From: Alloprevotella tannerae
GTDB lineage: Bacteria > Bacteroidota > Bacteroidia > Bacteroidales > Bacteroidaceae
Length of the DNA: 7,452 nt
Direction: 5' to 3'
Assembly (NCBI GenBank): GCA_015259305.1
Contig: JABZGO010000083.1
Span: 1 to 7,452, forward strand
Below the pieces are notes generated by a model, which did not search any database, was not told the origin of the DNA, and worked only from the letters and a program-made list of their open reading frames with translations. Made by a program: the position numbers and the translations under genes. Shown one piece after another: positions 5,425 to 7,452 of this stretch (positions within the stretch are counted from its first letter, which is position 1; every line of letters begins with the position of its first letter).

Positions 5425-7452
5425 TTAGCTTTTTCCTTGCTTTTTTTGTTGCTCCTTCGAAGCGTTCTCTGTCTTTTTCTTTCCTTGATCCCCTTTTATA
5501 ACATCACTTGTCTTATTTGAATCTGAGGAAGAGTTAGTAATTTGCTTCACGTTGGGAGAGGTCTGGTTAAAGTTCTCTACTTTGACGTTCATCTCAAGGC
5601 CGCCCTTGCTATCTTGCGCTTCTGTTTTGTTATAGTATTTGATACATAGACCAACTACGACAACTCTTATAGCAATTGCTGTAGCTATAAGCATGACTAT
5701 CTTTGACCAATTGAGCTCTTTCTCCTGCTTATCTCCCTCAATTGTTTTGAAGTATAAGAAGAAGATAATGGATGCAATGAAAATATAGAGTGTAGCTGTT
5801 AGAATCAGATAATCTGCCAAGTCGGCTGCCCCCTGGAGAATATTGATGCCACCGGAAATGAAAGAGAGCAATGCAACAAATATAGAGAGTGTGCTGATGG
5901 ATTCTCTTCTTGAATCCGCTTGCACCTTATTGATTGCTGTGTTTATCTTTTGTTCAGCAGTATTTTGGACTTTAGAGACCTCTTTTTGCATCTTTTGTGA
6001 AGCTTCATCAGATGCTTTGTTCGCTCTATCCATTGCCTCATCTTGCGCTTCAGAAATCCATTGTCTATAGAGCCGGTTGTACTTAGGGTAGGCTTCGTCT
6101 TGCAGCGCATGTGTATGTATCAGTTTGCACCCATAGGAGGAGATAAAGATTGGTTGTTCTTTTTCCTCTTTTTCCTCTTTTTCCTCTCTCTTTACCATAT
6201 AGAAAGAATCTTCAAATTCATTTCGTTTTTGTTCAGCTGATACAAAATCTTTGTAGCTTTGAATCCATTCGGAGAAGTATTTGAGGAGATGTCCTAAGGC
6301 TTGGGCATATTTACTCGTGTCGTAATTATTCTTTCCTTCCTCTTTCTTTTGATCTTCCTCTTTCATCTCCTTCAGTCTTTTCATTAGCGCAAGGAGTAAG
6401 TCTAAGGAACGAAAGTATATTGAGTGATCTGAATTGATGTTCTTCGGATCTTTCAGAAGGCCATCAAGAATCTTTTTTTGTGTTACTTTGTTTTGGAGCA
6501 CATCTTTCCATTTTTCCTTTCCTTTCTTGATATAAGTATCATAATTATTTATATCTTTAGGCTTATCAGTAGAATTATCAGGAGAGGGCTTCTTGAAGGG
6601 TTCCAAGTCCTCAAATTCATTGATTTTATTATAGAGTAAATTCTCTTCTTTTTCTCCTTCTTTTTCTACATAGTATTTATTGCCTTCGTAGAGAATTTCA
6701 AACTTTTTGGCCCTTGTATAGGGGTTCTTAACACTCTTGCCTTTGTCAAGTTTGCCGGAGCTTACCACAGGCTTATAGAAGGACTGGAAAAGGAGTAGTG
6801 AAGTTTTGGCGCAGATGGCCTTGAAAATTGCTTTAATATCTAGGTTTGTCGGAAAATCTCGACACATTGCCTCATTTTCTCCTTTCAGGCGCTCACATTG
6901 TTTATATAGAAGCAATAGGGGTGGGATAGCTTGATCATCAATTATGCCGGAGATATCTATTCGTGTCATCTCTATGAGCTTTTTCCCAAGATCATGAAAG
7001 AGCTTGGCCTTGAGCATTTCCCCTGAGTTCATGCCTCCTGCATAAAGCTTACGGGCCAAATCAGAAACCGGAGCGTGAAAGACCTTGCGTTTGCTGGAGG
7101 CTTCCTCTTGGGATTCCTCTATCTGAACTTGAATTCGCAGACACATGTATGAGAGTTCTTGACAGAGTTCGTGTATATAGGGAAGAATGGGGTGCAGATA
7201 GATGGTTTCTTCTTGGGAACTCGAGTCGTATTTGTCTTTAATCGCTTTGATAAAATCTTGAAGCTTAGTAGAATAATCTGCATCCTTTAGAAACTCCCCT
7301 TCCAAAAGAGATTTAGAGAAAGAAATCCAGAGATCTTTTATGATTTCATCGAGTTTGGTATATATTTTATCATTTTGGACAGAAGAGGTGGGGGCGTTTT
7401 GGATTTGTGCTGAATCTTGTTCGCCCTTTATTGCGTCTTCTTGTGATATTAC
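5425..7452 (-). CDS. Large coiled-coil membrane protein, unknown family, 5' end beyond the window
   Basis: The stop codon is at 5425-5427 and the frame is open all the way to base 7452, giving at least 675 residues. A TTG at 7303-7305 is not the start, because about 49 further sense codons precede it. Numbering from the window edge, residues about 1-430 are hydrophilic, mostly helical and rich in lysine and glutamate, with low-complexity runs (EEKEEKEEKE near 423-432). A long heptad-like coiled coil (about 467-517) leads directly into three membrane segments (about 520-540, 547-567, 583-606), followed by a hydrophilic Ser/Asn/Lys-rich tail of about 70 residues. I do not recognise an enzyme motif, Walker box or signal peptide, though the true N-terminus is unseen. 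The gene is clearly more A+T-rich than the GH84 gene, suggesting acquisition. A membrane effector of a defence or toxin system is possible by architecture only. Confidence 0.85.
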   Translation of the reverse strand, partial: VISQEDAIKGEQDSAQIQNAPTSSVQNDKIYTKLDEIIKDLWISFSKSLLEGEFLKDADYSTKLQDFIKAIKDKYDSSSQEETIYLHPILPYIHELCQELSYMCLRIQVQIEESQEEASSKRKVFHAPVSDLARKLYAGGMNSGEMLKAKLFHDLGKKLIEMTRIDISGIIDDQAIPPLLLLYKQCERLKGENEAMCRDFPTNLDIKAIFKAICAKTSLLLFQSFYKPVVSSGKLDKGKSVKNPYTRAKKFEILYEGNKYYVEKEGEKEENLLYNKINEFEDLEPFKKPSPDNSTDKPKDINNYDTYIKKGKEKWKDVLQNKVTQKKILDGLLKDPKNINSDHSIYFRSLDLLLALMKRLKEMKEEDQKKEEGKNNYDTSKYAQALGHLLKYFSEWIQSYKDFVSAEQKRNEFEDSFYMVKREEKEEKEEKEQPIFISSYGCKLIHTHALQDEAYPKYNRLYRQWISEAQDEAMDRANKASDEASQKMQKEVSKVQNTAEQKINTAINKVQADSRRESISTLSIFVALLSFISGGINILQGAADLADYLILTATLYIFIASIIFFLYFKTIEGDKQEKELNWSKIVMLIATAIAIRVVVVGLCIKYYNKTEAQDSKGGLEMNVKVENFNQTSPNVKQITNSSSDSNKTSDVIKGDQGKKKTENASKEQQKKQGKS
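6159..6185 (-). repeat. Three tandem copies of a 9-bp unit inside the membrane protein gene
   Basis: CTTTTTCCT occurs three times head to tail (6159-6167, 6168-6176, 6177-6185) with a partial continuation, encoding the EEK-type acidic/basic run on the minus strand. As the unit is a multiple of three, copy-number change would alter the length of a charged linker without shifting the frame. Confidence 0.85.

Noticed and set aside
5220..5501. 93-codon plus-strand frame with a hydrophobic end
   Set aside because: It passes through the 36-base hairpin and overlaps the end of the membrane protein gene; the apparent hydrophobicity comes from the antisense of lysine-rich codons.

Overview
The window looks like a chromosomal segment from a Bacteroidales bacterium (Bacteroidetes). 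The evidence is a GH84 glycosidase of the Bacteroides type, a secreted protein with a C-terminal tail like those found in Bacteroidetes, a good match to the Bacteroidetes promoter consensus (TTTG-N20-TAnnTTTG), and no clear Shine-Dalgarno sequence before the two complete genes. I cannot name the genus with confidence.

Layout. Positions 1-662 hold no gene I can support. The first 270 bases are unusually dense in palindromes: two copies of a 19-base near-palindrome in opposite orientation, a related hairpin between them, and a separate 14-bp stem. Positions 663-3251 (+) encode an exported 862-residue family GH84 beta-N-acetylglucosaminidase / O-GlcNAcase-like enzyme with its active-site residues in place. 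Positions 3252-3472 separate two convergent genes and carry three stem-loops, at least one a convincing minus-strand terminator. Positions 3473-5035 (-) encode a 520-residue secreted protein of unknown function with two related beta-rich modules and a tail resembling a type IX secretion (T9SS) sorting signal. Its promoter lies about 125 bases upstream. Positions 5036-5424 are otherwise non-coding and include a 36-base near-perfect hairpin. Positions 5425-7452 (-) are the 3' part of a large gene whose reading frame stays open through the right edge. It encodes a lysine/glutamate-rich helical protein with a long coiled coil running into three membrane segments and a hydrophilic tail. I do not recognise its family.

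How they fit. The GH84 enzyme and the secreted 520-residue protein are both exported but convergently transcribed, so they are separate transcription units. The GH84 enzyme probably trims N-acetylglucosamine-containing host glycans. The right-hand gene is visibly more A+T-rich than the GH84 gene, has low-complexity tracts, and has its own likely 3' end. It looks like accessory DNA. Its architecture (large cytoplasmic part, coiled coil, small membrane domain) resembles that of membrane effectors in some defence systems, but this is architectural inference only, and its upstream partners, if any, lie outside the window.
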